Assembly (NCBI RefSeq): GCF_002018875.1
Contig: NZ_MVOL01000025.1
Location: 1-54,371, forward strand
Length of the DNA: 54,371 bases
From: Pseudomonas sp. MF4836
GTDB taxonomy: Bacteria; Pseudomonadota; Gammaproteobacteria; Pseudomonadales; Pseudomonadaceae
Direction: 5' to 3'
The position numbers were made by a program, and so were the translations under genes. The notes under the pieces were generated by a model that was given only the letters and a program-made list of their open reading frames with translations, was not told the origin of the DNA and did no database searches. Positions 16,417-24,775 of this stretch are shown piece by piece; the stretch's first letter is position 1, and each line of letters begins with the position of its first letter.

Positions 16417-17754
16417 ATGACACAGGCAATTGCATCGGCCACCGTTCACGACTTGATTGGTATTGGTTTCGGCCCCTCGAACCTGGCGCTGGCCATTGCC
16501 CTGGAGGAGCGTGGCCAGGTTCAAGGTCCGCTGGACGCGTTGTTTCTCGACAAGCAACTGGACTACCGCTGGCACGGCAACACTCTGGTCACCCAGAGCG
16601 AGTTGCAGATCTCGTTCCTCAAGGACCTGGTGACCCTGCGCAACCCCACCAGCCCCTACTCGTTTGTCAATTACCTCAAGCACCACGGGCGCCTGGTGGA
16701 TTTCATCAACCTCGGCACCTTTTACCCGTGCCGCATGGAGTTCAACGATTACCTGCGCTGGGTGGCCTCGCACTTCCAGGGCCAGAGCCGCTACGGCGAA
16801 GACGTGCTGGCCATCGAGCCGGTGCTGCACAACCAGCAGGTTGAAGCCCTGCGGGTGATTTCCCGTGATGCCCAGGGCCAGGAGCAGGTGCGCACCACCC
16901 GTTCGGTGGTGGTCAGCGCCGGCGGCACGCCGCGGATCCCCGAAACCTTCCAGGCGCTCAAGGATGACCCTCGGGTGTTCCACCATTCCCAGTACCTGGC
17001 GCGCATGGCCGAGCAGCCGTGTGTTGCCGGCCAGCCGATGAAGATCGCGATCATCGGTGGCGGGCAGAGCGCGGCCGAGGCCTTTATCGACCTCAACGAC
17101 AGCTTCCCGTCGGTGCAGGTGGACATGATCATTCGCGGCTCGGCGCTCAAGCCGGCCGACGACAGCCCGTTCGTCAACGAAGTGTTCTCGCCGGAATTCA
17201 CCGACCTGGTGTTCCAGCAGGCCAGCAGCGAGCGTGAGCGCCTGGTCAACGAGTACCACAACACCAACTACTCGGTGGTCGACATCGACCTGATCGAACG
17301 CATCTACGGCATCTTCTACCGGCAGAAAGTCTCCGGGGTCGCCCGCCACGCCTTCCGCACCCTGACCACCGTCGAGCAAGCCACTGCCAGCGCCCAAGGC
17401 GTGGAACTGGTGCTGCGCAACAACGCCACCGGCGAACGTTCGGTGCAGCACTACGACGCCGTGGTCCTGGCCACCGGCTACGAGCGGCAGATGCACCGTC
17501 AACTGCTGGCCCCGTTGCAGGAGTACCTGGGCGAGTTCGAAGTCGACCGCAACTACCGCGTGCTCACCGATGAGCGCTGCAAGGCCGGCATCTATATGCA
17601 GGGCTTCAGTCAGGCCAGCCACGGCTTGAGCGACACGCTGCTGTCGATCCTGCCGATCCGCGCCGAGGAAATCGCCGGCTCCCTGTATGAACATGGCAAG
17701 AGCCGTGGCCATAGCCGTTCGGTCAGGGATGTGTTGCTGGCCACCGCGAGCTGA
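16417..17754 (+). CDS. pvdA: PvdA, L-ornithine N5-monooxygenase
   Basis: 445 residues, about the same length as the P. aeruginosa enzyme. FAD-binding GIGFGPSNLALA (14-25), NADPH-binding IIGGGQSAAEAF (about 210), and the C-terminal ATGY motif (about 352) define the microbial N-hydroxylating monooxygenase family. It makes N5-hydroxyornithine, the precursor of the hydroxamate iron ligand, in the cytoplasm. It has its own PvdS box, so it need not depend on the fpvI promoter. pvdQ, next to pvdA in P. aeruginosa, is not here; a REP pair follows. Confidence 0.97.
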   Translation: MTQAIASATVHDLIGIGFGPSNLALAIALEERGQVQGPLDALFLDKQLDYRWHGNTLVTQSELQISFLKDLVTLRNPTSPYSFVNYLKHHGRLVDFINLGTFYPCRMEFNDYLRWVASHFQGQSRYGEDVLAIEPVLHNQQVEALRVISRDAQGQEQVRTTRSVVVSAGGTPRIPETFQALKDDPRVFHHSQYLARMAEQPCVAGQPMKIAIIGGGQSAAEAFIDLNDSFPSVQVDMIIRGSALKPADDSPFVNEVFSPEFTDLVFQQASSERERLVNEYHNTNYSVVDIDLIERIYGIFYRQKVSGVARHAFRTLTTVEQATASAQGVELVLRNNATGERSVQHYDAVVLATGYERQMHRQLLAPLQEYLGEFEVDRNYRVLTDERCKAGIYMQGFSQASHGLSDTLLSILPIRAEEIAGSLYEHGKSRGHSRSVRDVLLATAS

Positions 17755-17782
17755 TCGGCCCCAGTGAGCAGGCCCAGAGGTC

Positions 17783-18013
17783 TTGTGGTGAGGGAGCTTG
17801 CTCCCGCTCGACCGCGCAGCGGTCGCAAACAAGGGGGGCGGTGTGCCTGACAAACGCGGTATTGCGGTGTTGGGCATGCGCCGCCCTGGAGCGTCGGCTG
17901 CCCCCCAGTGCGAGCCATCAGGGGGCTGAAGTACTGGGGGTTTTTAGCACCGATTGCGGTGGATCATTTGGGAGGGCTTTGCCCTCCAGCGGGAACAAGC
18001 TCCCTCGCCACAG
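17783..18013. repeat. Inverted REP pair (REPIN-like) after pvdA
   Basis: GTGGTGAGGGAGCTTGCTCC (from about 17785) recurs in inverse orientation near 17990-18012 (GGGAACAAGCTCCCTCGCCAC). Each is flanked by a GC hairpin: ACCGCGCAGCGGT on the left and GGAGGGCTTTGCCCTCC on the right. The same family occurs at 21338-21475. Such elements are very common in P. fluorescens intergenic DNA and may limit transcription past pvdA. Confidence 0.85.
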
Positions 18014-18079
18014 GACTGCTTTTTGTACGCGATAGGTGATCGATTTTGCTGTTTGTCCTTCTCTTCCTGAACCTCCCCT

Positions 18080-18496
18080 GAAGAACTATCTGATTGCAAT
18101 ATCAGACTCCGACTATTGATTTACTCTCGAAATACCGCGGCGTAAGCTGCGCGCGATTTCATCAATAGCGGAGACCCGGAGTGGGGACTTGTTCGAGTGA
18201 CAGTAGTCGGCCGGTTGCGATAACCGGCGCATTCTCGGCTCGATAACGCGCAGCTTCTTGTGCCGTTGTCTCGCCGTGTAGCGAGAAGCGGCACCCCGAT
18301 CGCGGCCAGCTCCGGCCGCGTTTCGATGTCTCTCTCAACGACTCTGAACAGTGCGTGATGCCAGGCCCCAAGCCTGACTCGTGCCACGGACGCGCAGGTT
18401 CAATCCTGCGGGCCGCAACCGCCTGGGCGTCGTTCCAGTGGGGTGTGGCCGTGCCTGCCAAAGGTTTTCCCTGCGCTGACCGCTAGGGGCACGACC
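18080..18496 (+). promoter_or_regulatory. Candidate regulatory 5' leader of mgtA
   Basis: At least four stable hairpins stand between the REP pair and mgtA, the largest being GTGCCG/CGGCAC enclosing TCTCGC/GCGAGA (18260-18294). Long leaders that sense Mg2+ or translation of a short proline-rich peptide are known for mgtA of enteric bacteria. Here a frame starting MPGPKPD (18358-18486) ends 10 bases before mgtA, but has no clear ribosome binding site. No known riboswitch class was recognised. Confidence 0.4.
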
Positions 18497-21262
18497 ATGA
18501 ACCTCACTCTGTTGAAAGAGTTTTTCGCCGGCTTTCTGCGGACCCGGCATTTCTCCCGGCATTTTCGCCGACTGGCGCTGCTGGAAAGCTTCAGCGACGC
18601 CAGCGTCAGCCGGGAAGTGCCGCCGACGCTCGCGCAAACCCTGGTCGGCGCGGCCAACAGCGATGCCACCACCCTGCTCGACAGCCTCGGCAGCCACACC
18701 GATGGCCTGAGCCAGGAAGAGGCCGACAGCCTGCAGGCCCGGCATGGCCTCAACGAGGTCGAGCACGAGCAGCCCCTGCCGTGGTGGGTGCACCTGTGGC
18801 ACTGCTATAAAAACCCGTTCAACCTGCTGCTGACCCTGCTGGCGGTCATCTCCTGGCTGACCGAAGACATGAAGGCCGCCACGGTGATTTTCTCCATGGT
18901 GGTGCTTTCGACCCTGCTGCGGTTCTGGCAGGAGGCCAAGTCGAACAAGGCCGCCGATGCCTTGAAAGCCATGGTCAGCAACACCGCCACCGTAATCCGC
19001 CGCGACTTCAGCCCCGACGCCGCGATACCGGCGGCGCGCCTGCCCAGCGCGACCCTGGCCAACCGCGGGGCGCGGACCTTCGAGCTGCCGATCAAGCAAC
19101 TGGTGCCAGGCGACCTGATCGTGCTCTCGGCGGGCGACATGATTCCCGCCGATTGCCGGGTACTCAGCGCCAAGGACCTGTTTGTCAGCCAGGCGGCAAT
19201 GACCGGCGAATCGATGCCGGTGGAAAAATTCCCACGCCAGCAGGACGAAGGCACCAGCAACCCCTTGGACCTGGACAACATCCTGTTCATGGGCACCAAC
19301 GTGGTCTCAGGTTCCGCCACCGCGCTGATCCTCACCACCGGCAACAGCACCTATTTCGGCGCCCTGGCCCAGCGCGTCGGCGCCACCGATCGCGCGCCCA
19401 CTTCGTTCCAGACCGGGGTCAATAAAGTCAGCTGGCTGCTGATCCGCTTCATGTTCGTGATGGCGCCGCTGGTGCTGTTCATCAATGGCTTCACCAAGGG
19501 CGACTGGATGCAGGCGCTGCTGTTCGCGCTTTCCATCGCCGTGGGCCTGACCCCGGAAATGCTGCCGATGATCGTCACCTCGACCCTGGCCAAGGGCGCG
19601 GTGTTTCTGTCGCGCAAGAAAGTCATCGTCAAGCGCCTGGACGCGATCCAGAACTTCGGCGCCATGGACGTGCTGTGCACCGACAAGACCGGGACCCTGA
19701 CCCAGGACAAAATCTTCCTCGCCCGGCACGTTGATGTCTGGGGCCTGGAGTCCGACGACGTGCTGGAAATGGCCTACCTCAACAGCTACTACCAGACCGG
19801 CCTGAAAAACCTGCTGGACGTGGCGGTGCTGGAGCACGTCGAAGTGCACCGCGAACTGCAAGTCGGCACCGCCTTCCAGAAGGTTGATGAGATCCCGTTC
19901 GACTTCACCCGCCGCCGCATGTCGGTGGTGGTGGCCGAGCAGGAACATCCGCACCTGCTGATCTGCAAGGGCGCGGTGGAAGAGGTACTGGCGGTGTGCA
20001 ACAAGGTGCGCCATGGCGAATCCGAAGAGACCCTGAGCGATGAATTGCTGGCGCGGATCCGTCAGGTCACTTCCGGGCTCAACGGCGAAGGCCTGCGAGT
20101 GGTGGCCGTGGCCGCGCGGGCCATGGCCCCGGGGCGCGACACCTACAGCCTGGCCGATGAACAGGACCTGACCCTGATCGGCTACGTGGCCTTTCTCGAT
20201 CCGCCCAAGGAAAGCACCGCCCCGGCGCTGCGGGCCCTGGCCGAGCATGGGGTGGCGGTCAAGGTGCTGACCGGCGACAACGAGCTGGTCACGGCCAAGA
20301 TCTGCCGCGAGGTCGGCCTGGAGCAGCAAGGCCTGCTGCTGGGCAACGACGTCGAGCGCATGAGCGACGCCGAGCTGGCGCTGGCGGTGGAAACCACCAA
20401 CGTCTTCGCCAAACTCACCCCGTCCCACAAGGAGCGCATCGTCCGCCTGCTCAAGGCCAACGGGCATGTGGTCGGCTTCATGGGCGACGGCATCAACGAC
20501 GCCCCGGCCCTGCGCACCGCCGACATCGGTATTTCGGTGGACAGCGCGGTGGATATCGCCAAAGAGGCTGCCGATATCATCCTCCTGGAAAAAAGCCTGA
20601 TGGTGCTGGAGGAGGGCGTGCTGGAGGGCCGCCGGACCTTCGCCAACATGCTCAAGTACATCAAAATGACCGCCAGCTCGAACTTCGGCAACGTGTTCTC
20701 GGTGCTGGTGGCCAGTGCCTTCATTCCGTTTCTGCCGATGTTGCCGATGCACCTGCTGGTGCAGAACCTGCTGTACGACATTTCGCAAATTGCCATTCCC
20801 TTCGACAACGTCGACGAAGAAATGCTGAAAAAACCTCAGCGCTGGCAGCCGGCGGACGTCGGGCGTTTCATGTTGTTTTTCGGGCCCATCAGCTCGATCT
20901 TCGACATCACCACCTTTGCCCTGATGTGGTACGTGTTCGACGCCAACACCCCAGACCACCAGACCCTGTTCCAGTCCGGCTGGTTTGTGGTCGGGCTGCT
21001 GACCCAGACCCTGATCGTGCACATGATCCGCACCCCGAAAATCCCGTTCCTGCAAAGCCGCGCGGCCATGCCGCTGATGGTAATGACCGGGATCATCATG
21101 GCGGTCGGCATCTTCCTGCCCATGGGCCCGCTGGCGCACTACTTCAAATTGCAGGCGCTGCCGTCGCTGTATTTTGTGTTTTTGCCGGTGATATTGCTGG
21201 CGTACATGGCGCTGACCCAGGCGGTGAAGGGCTTCTATGTGCGGCGCTTTGGTTGGCAATAA
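18497..21262 (+). CDS. mgtA: MgtA, magnesium-importing P-type ATPase (type IIIB)
   Basis: 921 residues from MNLTLLKEFFAGF. This ATG follows AGGGGC and is preferred over an upstream in-frame ATG at 18443, which only adds leader-encoded residues. Motifs in order: actuator TGES (236-239), phosphorylation site DKTGTLT (D396), KVLTGDNE and hinge GDGINDAPAL, with a cation-transporter N-terminal domain and about ten membrane segments, including the C-terminal bundle. It imports Mg2+ across the inner membrane when Mg2+ is low. The order IIIB ATPase then MgtC-family gene fits a magnesium-stress unit, though a REP pair separates the two genes. Confidence 0.94.
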   Translation: MNLTLLKEFFAGFLRTRHFSRHFRRLALLESFSDASVSREVPPTLAQTLVGAANSDATTLLDSLGSHTDGLSQEEADSLQARHGLNEVEHEQPLPWWVHLWHCYKNPFNLLLTLLAVISWLTEDMKAATVIFSMVVLSTLLRFWQEAKSNKAADALKAMVSNTATVIRRDFSPDAAIPAARLPSATLANRGARTFELPIKQLVPGDLIVLSAGDMIPADCRVLSAKDLFVSQAAMTGESMPVEKFPRQQDEGTSNPLDLDNILFMGTNVVSGSATALILTTGNSTYFGALAQRVGATDRAPTSFQTGVNKVSWLLIRFMFVMAPLVLFINGFTKGDWMQALLFALSIAVGLTPEMLPMIVTSTLAKGAVFLSRKKVIVKRLDAIQNFGAMDVLCTDKTGTLTQDKIFLARHVDVWGLESDDVLEMAYLNSYYQTGLKNLLDVAVLEHVEVHRELQVGTAFQKVDEIPFDFTRRRMSVVVAEQEHPHLLICKGAVEEVLAVCNKVRHGESEETLSDELLARIRQVTSGLNGEGLRVVAVAARAMAPGRDTYSLADEQDLTLIGYVAFLDPPKESTAPALRALAEHGVAVKVLTGDNELVTAKICREVGLEQQGLLLGNDVERMSDAELALAVETTNVFAKLTPSHKERIVRLLKANGHVVGFMGDGINDAPALRTADIGISVDSAVDIAKEAADIILLEKSLMVLEEGVLEGRRTFANMLKYIKMTASSNFGNVFSVLVASAFIPFLPMLPMHLLVQNLLYDISQIAIPFDNVDEEMLKKPQRWQPADVGRFMLFFGPISSIFDITTFALMWYVFDANTPDHQTLFQSGWFVVGLLTQTLIVHMIRTPKIPFLQSRAAMPLMVMTGIIMAVGIFLPMGPLAHYFKLQALPSLYFVFLPVILLAYMALTQAVKGFYVRRFGWQ

Positions 21263-21284
21263 GAGGGAGCAGCTGCGAGCTTTT

Positions 21285-21316
21285 AGCGGCAAGCGGCAAG
21301 CGGCAAGCGGCAAGCG
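21285..21316 (+). repeat. Heptamer tandem repeat (AGCGGCA, about 4.5 copies)
   Basis: Four perfect copies of AGCGGCA follow one another from 21285, ending AGCGGG. They lie 23 bases past the mgtA stop and just before a REP element. The unit number may vary between strains. Confidence 0.8.
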
Positions 21317-21337
21317 GGTGGGGGCAGGCTTCAGCTT

Positions 21338-21475
21338 TTGTGGTGAGGGAGCTTGCTCCCGCTGGAGGGCGCAGCCCTCCCAAACCAGCTCACTGAGTAG
21401 TCCCTGATACACCTTGTCGCCCGGTTTTGGGGCCGCTTCGCAGCCCAGCGGGAGCAAGCTCCCTCGCCACAAAGG
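21338..21475. repeat. Inverted REP pair (REPIN-like) between mgtA and the MgtC gene
   Basis: TTGTGGTGAGGGAGCTTGCT (21338 on) with the hairpin GGAGGGCGCAGCCCTCC is mirrored by AGCGGGAGCAAGCTCCCTCG (about 21447-21466) preceded by the hairpin GGCCGCTTCGCAGCC. It is the same family as 17783-18013. Confidence 0.85.
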
Positions 21476-21587
21476 GGCTTGTGCATTTCTTTGCCACAAT
21501 AGACGCAGGCTCCCCTTCAACAGATGTTCATCTGCCCCTGGCACAGTGGCCCACGCCGCTTTGCCATTTCGCACAAGGACCCTGCCC

Positions 21588-22304
21588 ATGCAAGCCATCG
21601 ACAACATCAACCTGACCTCGTTGGTCGACACCCTGGTTAGCCTCAGCGCGGCGTTTGTTCTCGGTGGCTTGATTGGTTTCGAGCGCCAGTATCGCCAGCG
21701 CACGGCCGGGTTGCGCACCAATGTGCTGGTGGCCGTGGGGGCGGCGATTTTTGTCGACATGGCCAACCGCCTGGGCGGCGCCGAGGGTGCGGTGCGGGTG
21801 GTGGCGTATGTGGTGTCGGGCATCGGCTTTCTCGGCGCCGGGGTGATCATGCGCGAGGAGGGCAATGTGCGCGGCCTCAATACCGCGGCCACGCTCTGGG
21901 CGTCGGCGGGTGTCGGGGCGTGCGCCGGTGCCGACCTGATTCTGGAGGCGTTGCTCGGCACCCTGTTTGTGTTGGCGGCCAACACCCTGCTGCGGCCGAT
22001 CGTTAATAACATCAACCGCCAGCCGCTGGATGTGATTTCCGCCGAGGTCACCAATATCGTCTACGTCATCGCCCAGCGCGCGCGGCAAAAGGCGGTGCTG
22101 GCGCTGCTGGAAGCCGAGCTTGAGCGCAGCAACTACCCGGCCAGCGACGTCGACGTGCATGCCTTTGGCAGCGAGGAGGTGGAGATCGAAGCGACCCTGG
22201 CCACCACCTCGGTCGACGGTGACGAACTCGATGCCCTGGTGGCGCGGCTGTCGACCTCGCCGCTGGTGCAACAGGCGTTCTGGAGCCCGAGCACCACCGA
22301 GTGA
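21588..22304 (+). CDS. MgtC/SapB-family membrane protein
   Basis: 238 residues from MQAIDNINLTSLVDTL; the ATG follows ACAAGGA at proper distance. About five membrane segments fill residues 12-145, with the family patterns GGLIGFERQYRQRTAGLRTNVLVAVGAA (near 30) and VSGIGFLGAGVIMREEGNVRGLNTAATLWASAG (near 80). A soluble C-terminal domain (about 150-235) resembles the ACT-like tail of longer MgtC proteins. MgtC proteins support survival at low Mg2+ and, in pathogens, inhibit ATP synthase or act in virulence. Its neighbour mgtA fits the Mg2+ context. The shorter SapB/YhiD type is the alternative. Confidence 0.9.
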   Translation: MQAIDNINLTSLVDTLVSLSAAFVLGGLIGFERQYRQRTAGLRTNVLVAVGAAIFVDMANRLGGAEGAVRVVAYVVSGIGFLGAGVIMREEGNVRGLNTAATLWASAGVGACAGADLILEALLGTLFVLAANTLLRPIVNNINRQPLDVISAEVTNIVYVIAQRARQKAVLALLEAELERSNYPASDVDVHAFGSEEVEIEATLATTSVDGDELDALVARLSTSPLVQQAFWSPSTTE

Positions 22305-22333
22305 AACGCCGTCACCGTTCGCGATTCAAGCGC

Positions 22334-22648
22334 TCAGGGGACGTTGCCGGCCTTGACCTTGGCCCCGTCGAGCAGCGCGTCGACAATGGCCCGCGCGGTT
22401 TCCACGCAATGGATCATCGACCATATCAGGCCCCGCTCGACGCCGCTGGCGCTGCTGATTTCATCTGACACCTCCTCGGCGCTCAACAGCAGTTGCGACA
22501 CCTGGATCAGTGCCTCTTCAGCATTGAACCCTTCACGAATCGCCAACAGCGAACGCTGCCGGGCATCGCGGCAGCCAAAAGCGCGGCTGGCGGTGCTGCC
22601 GAGTGCATCGGTCAGGGAAGAGGGGGGATCGGGAACGAGTTTTTTCAT
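22334..22648 (-). CDS. Small DUF3077/DUF6124-like protein (MKKLVPDPP family), copy 2
   Basis: 104 residues, starting MKKLVPDPPSSLTDALG. The helical part is EEALIQVSQLLLSAEEVSDEI and ERGLIWSMIHCVETARAIVDALLDGA, clearly paralogous to the product at 10536-10880; the linker and C terminus differ. Function unknown. It converges on the MgtC gene (29-base gap) and is preceded by the second copy of the structured leader. Because both the protein and its leader are shared with copy 1 in an unrelated context, gene and leader behave as a unit. Confidence 0.85.
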   Translation of the reverse strand: MKKLVPDPPSSLTDALGSTASRAFGCRDARQRSLLAIREGFNAEEALIQVSQLLLSAEEVSDEISSASGVERGLIWSMIHCVETARAIVDALLDGAKVKAGNVP

Positions 22649-23250
22649 GGGTGCAGCTCCTAGGGTGGTGGAGCCGCCACGTTTCGCTGCGAAGCGAAGA
22701 GGGTGGCAGCTGTACGCAGGTTCGCAGACCGGGCCCTAGGAACCCCGGCAGACTCGAAAGTCTCCCGCGCACAGCCGCCATAAAAACGATGAACAGGCAT
22801 AACAACATGCCTGCATCAGATGGTGAGCTCTGTGCGTCCAGGGTTGGCTCGGGCTGCGAAACCCGATCGCTGGTGTGCAGCGACACCCGGAGACTAGCCA
22901 CCCACCCGATACAGAACAAGAGCCCGCAGCACCCAAAAATGACCGTTGGGATTCTCTAGGAAAAGCCTTACAAAACAAAGCGACAATTCACTCGCCCAGC
23001 CCCTAGCCCCAACTCGCGTGGAGCTTGAAACTTGACGCTTGCTACTGGGCGCTTGGACTTTTTGTTTTGCCGGGGTGGCACCTAAGTGAATTTTTCGGGT
23101 CTTTGAAAGGGGCCGCGGGTATGAGGTTGCTATATCGCTTTTCAGATTGTTCCTACAGCAAACCCCTATCGACTTGCATAACCTCTGCCCGGATCTCTAG
23201 GGAGCTAGAACGTTCATCCCGCTGAATTAACCGTCACGGTCTGACAAAAA
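22649..23250. other. Gene-free stretch: leader of copy 2 and upstream region of the receiver gene
   Basis: Of 602 bases, 22649-22985 is the minus-strand leader: a hairpin TTCGCT/AGCGAA at 22683-22698, the structured RNA 22705-22779, and a promoter-like block 22949-22982 matching 10210-10244. The rest, 22990-23250, is more AT-rich and presumably carries the promoter of the gene at 23251; no box I can name is visible. Confidence 0.65.
22705..22779 (-). ncRNA. Candidate structured leader RNA (three-way junction), copy 2
   Basis: On the minus strand 22779-22767 pairs with 22717-22705 (13-bp stem, extendable by three pairs). It encloses AGACT-TTCG-AGTCT (22763-22750) and CCGGG-10 bases-CCCGG. Compared with copy 1, the second hairpin differs at three of five pairs with pairing kept, while the TTCG loop and the single-base and three-base linkers are unchanged. 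It ends about 57 bases before the gene start. Confidence 0.68.
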
Positions 23251-23679
23251 ATGTTGAATAAAACCTTGCGTGTCCTGATTGCCGATGAGCAGCACTTCAA
23301 TCGCATGAAAATAGAAAGGGACTTGAACCAGCTGCGCTATTTCCGGATTGCCCCGGTTCACCACCTGGAAGAGTTGCTGACCCTGGTGGAGTACGGGTGT
23401 GAACCGTTCGACCTGTTGATCATCAGTGCCGCGTTTGTGGGCCAGGCCCAGTTCGATCTGCTGTCCTTTTGTCTGGACAACCCTCAGATCAACCACGCAT
23501 TGATCTACGACGGGCAACGCCTGGAGCAATCCCAGGTGCTGTCGCGCCGTCAGCAGAAGATCCAGCTCAACCAGCAGCAACTGCCGGACCGGGAAAGCCT
23601 GAAGCGCCTGATGGCCTGGGTCGACCCCTCTCTGGAGCAAGCCAGCCTCAACAGCCAGCGCAAGCTGCACGCTTTTTAA
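23251..23679 (+). CDS. Stand-alone degenerate response-regulator receiver domain
   Basis: 142 residues, starting MLNKTLRVLIADEQHFNRMKIERDL: the beta1 strand and acidic pair (D-E) of a receiver domain are clear. The strand that should end in the phospho-accepting aspartate reads FDLLIISAAF, with serine in that place, so phosphorylation by the usual route is doubtful. The C-terminal 40 residues (RRQQKIQLNQQQLPDRESLKRLMAWVD) are helical; no output domain is present. No partner kinase is adjacent. It may be a protein-interaction module; assignment rests on the receiver-like first half. Confidence 0.68.
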   Translation: MLNKTLRVLIADEQHFNRMKIERDLNQLRYFRIAPVHHLEELLTLVEYGCEPFDLLIISAAFVGQAQFDLLSFCLDNPQINHALIYDGQRLEQSQVLSRRQQKIQLNQQQLPDRESLKRLMAWVDPSLEQASLNSQRKLHAF

Positions 23680-23733
23680 CCACCTGCGCCAGCGAAAACG
23701 GCCAGGGCCTGCGTCAGCACCCTGGGGTTTGGT

Positions 23734-24537
23734 TCAGTCCCAGTGTGGCGCCAGGCCGGCGGGGCTGGTCAGGCGATGGGCGCGTTCCAGGCCGGCAATG
23801 CGCGCCATGTCGTCCTCGGTCAGGCGCAGGTCACAGGCGCCCAGGTTGCTTTGCAGGTTGGCGCGCTTGGTCGATGACGGAATCACCGCATAACCCAGCT
23901 GCATGGCCCAGGCCAGGGTCACCTGCGCCGGCGTGGCCTGATGCTGCGTGGCGATCTGCTGGATCACCGGATCGTTCAGCACCTCACCGTAGGCCAGGGT
24001 CATGTAGGACGTGATCTGGATCCCCTGGCTGCGGGCGAACTCCGCCACCTTGCGGTTTTGCAGGTAGGGGTGCAGCTCGATCTGGTTGGTGGCGATCTGC
24101 TCGGCGCCGACGACCTTGATCGCTTGTTGCATCAGGTCGATGGTGAAATTGGAGATGCCGATCTGCCGGGTCAGCCCCAGTTGCTTGGCCTCCAGCAGCG
24201 CGCTCATGAATTCCTCGACCGGCACTTGGTCATCGGGGGAGGGCCAATGGATCAGGGTCAGGTCCAGGTAGTCGGTTTGCAGCTTGCGCAGGCTTTCCTT
24301 GAGGCTGGGGATCAGTGTGTCGGCGGCGAAATGGGCGACCCAGATCTTGCTGGTGATAAACAGCTGGTCGCGGGCGATGCCACTGGCGGCAATGGCCTCG
24401 CCGACCTCGGCTTCGTTGTCATAAATCTGCGCGGTATCGATTGCCCGGTAACCCAGCTCCAGGCCGGTGCTCACCGAATCGATCACAACCTGGCCCTGTA
24501 AACGAAACGTGCCAAGGCCAAAGGCGGGTACAGACAT
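23734..24537 (-). CDS. dkgB: DkgB-type aldo/keto reductase
   Basis: 267 residues from MSVPAFGLGTFRLQGQ, the same length as E. coli DkgB and very close to it over its whole length. The longer upstream frame is rejected. Catalytic tetrad of the aldo/keto reductases: D and Y in AIDTAQIYDNEAEVG, K in ITSKIW, H in LTLIHWPSP; the NADPH-binding C terminus has IPSSTKRANLQSNLG. Expected reactions are NADPH-dependent reduction of 2,5-diketo-D-gluconate, methylglyoxal and similar carbonyls in the cytoplasm. It is a single gene, with no divergent regulator. Confidence 0.93.
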   Translation of the reverse strand: MSVPAFGLGTFRLQGQVVIDSVSTGLELGYRAIDTAQIYDNEAEVGEAIAASGIARDQLFITSKIWVAHFAADTLIPSLKESLRKLQTDYLDLTLIHWPSPDDQVPVEEFMSALLEAKQLGLTRQIGISNFTIDLMQQAIKVVGAEQIATNQIELHPYLQNRKVAEFARSQGIQITSYMTLAYGEVLNDPVIQQIATQHQATPAQVTLAWAMQLGYAVIPSSTKRANLQSNLGACDLRLTEDDMARIAGLERAHRLTSPAGLAPHWD

Positions 24538-24775
24538 AAGAAACTCCGAAAGTGTGGTGGGAATGCCCCGAGTATCCGCACCTGCCGCCCGAAGAAAAAC
24601 CCAAGGTCGGGCAAAGCAATATTGCCCCCCACGCACGAATCCATCCCCCGCCCGCACCCAGACCCACACCTGTAGCCACTGCCGCTAGGCTGCGCAGTCC
24701 CTCAATAACGCCGGAGATACTCCGGATGTACACAGCGCCTGTCATGGCCAGCGCAGCCTGGTGGCACGGCCGTCT

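Larger units (their letters stand above)
17755..18496 (+). other. Gene-free stretch: REP pair plus long structured mgtA leader
   Basis: This 742-base gap holds an inverted REP pair (17783-18013) and, from about 18080, several hairpins leading into mgtA: TCTGAT/ATCAGA near 18085, CCGGTT/AACCGG near 18215, a two-part stem at 18260-18294, GCGGCC/GGCCGC at 18302-18319 and GCAGG/CCTGC at 18394-18409. No protein gene of normal size is supported. Two overlapping tiny frames (18326-18358 and 18358-18486) end just before mgtA. Confidence 0.7.
21263..21587. other. Gene-free stretch between mgtA and the MgtC-family gene
   Basis: The 325 bases hold a heptamer tandem repeat (21285-21316) and an inverted REP pair (21338-21475). 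A short promoter region for the MgtC gene may lie at 21480-21570. No protein gene seen. Confidence 0.7.

Noticed and set aside
18394..18409. tRNA T-arm look-alike (GCAGG, TTCAAT, CCTGC) in the mgtA leader
   Set aside because: The loop is one base short, and no acceptor, D or anticodon arm can be placed at tRNA spacing. It is treated as one of several leader hairpins.
19307..22054. Very long minus-strand open frame (about 915 codons) opposite mgtA and the MgtC gene
   Set aside because: It is the mirror of two well-supported genes in GC-rich DNA, has no ribosome binding site or known domain, and its protein is composed of low-complexity H/Q/R-rich stretches.
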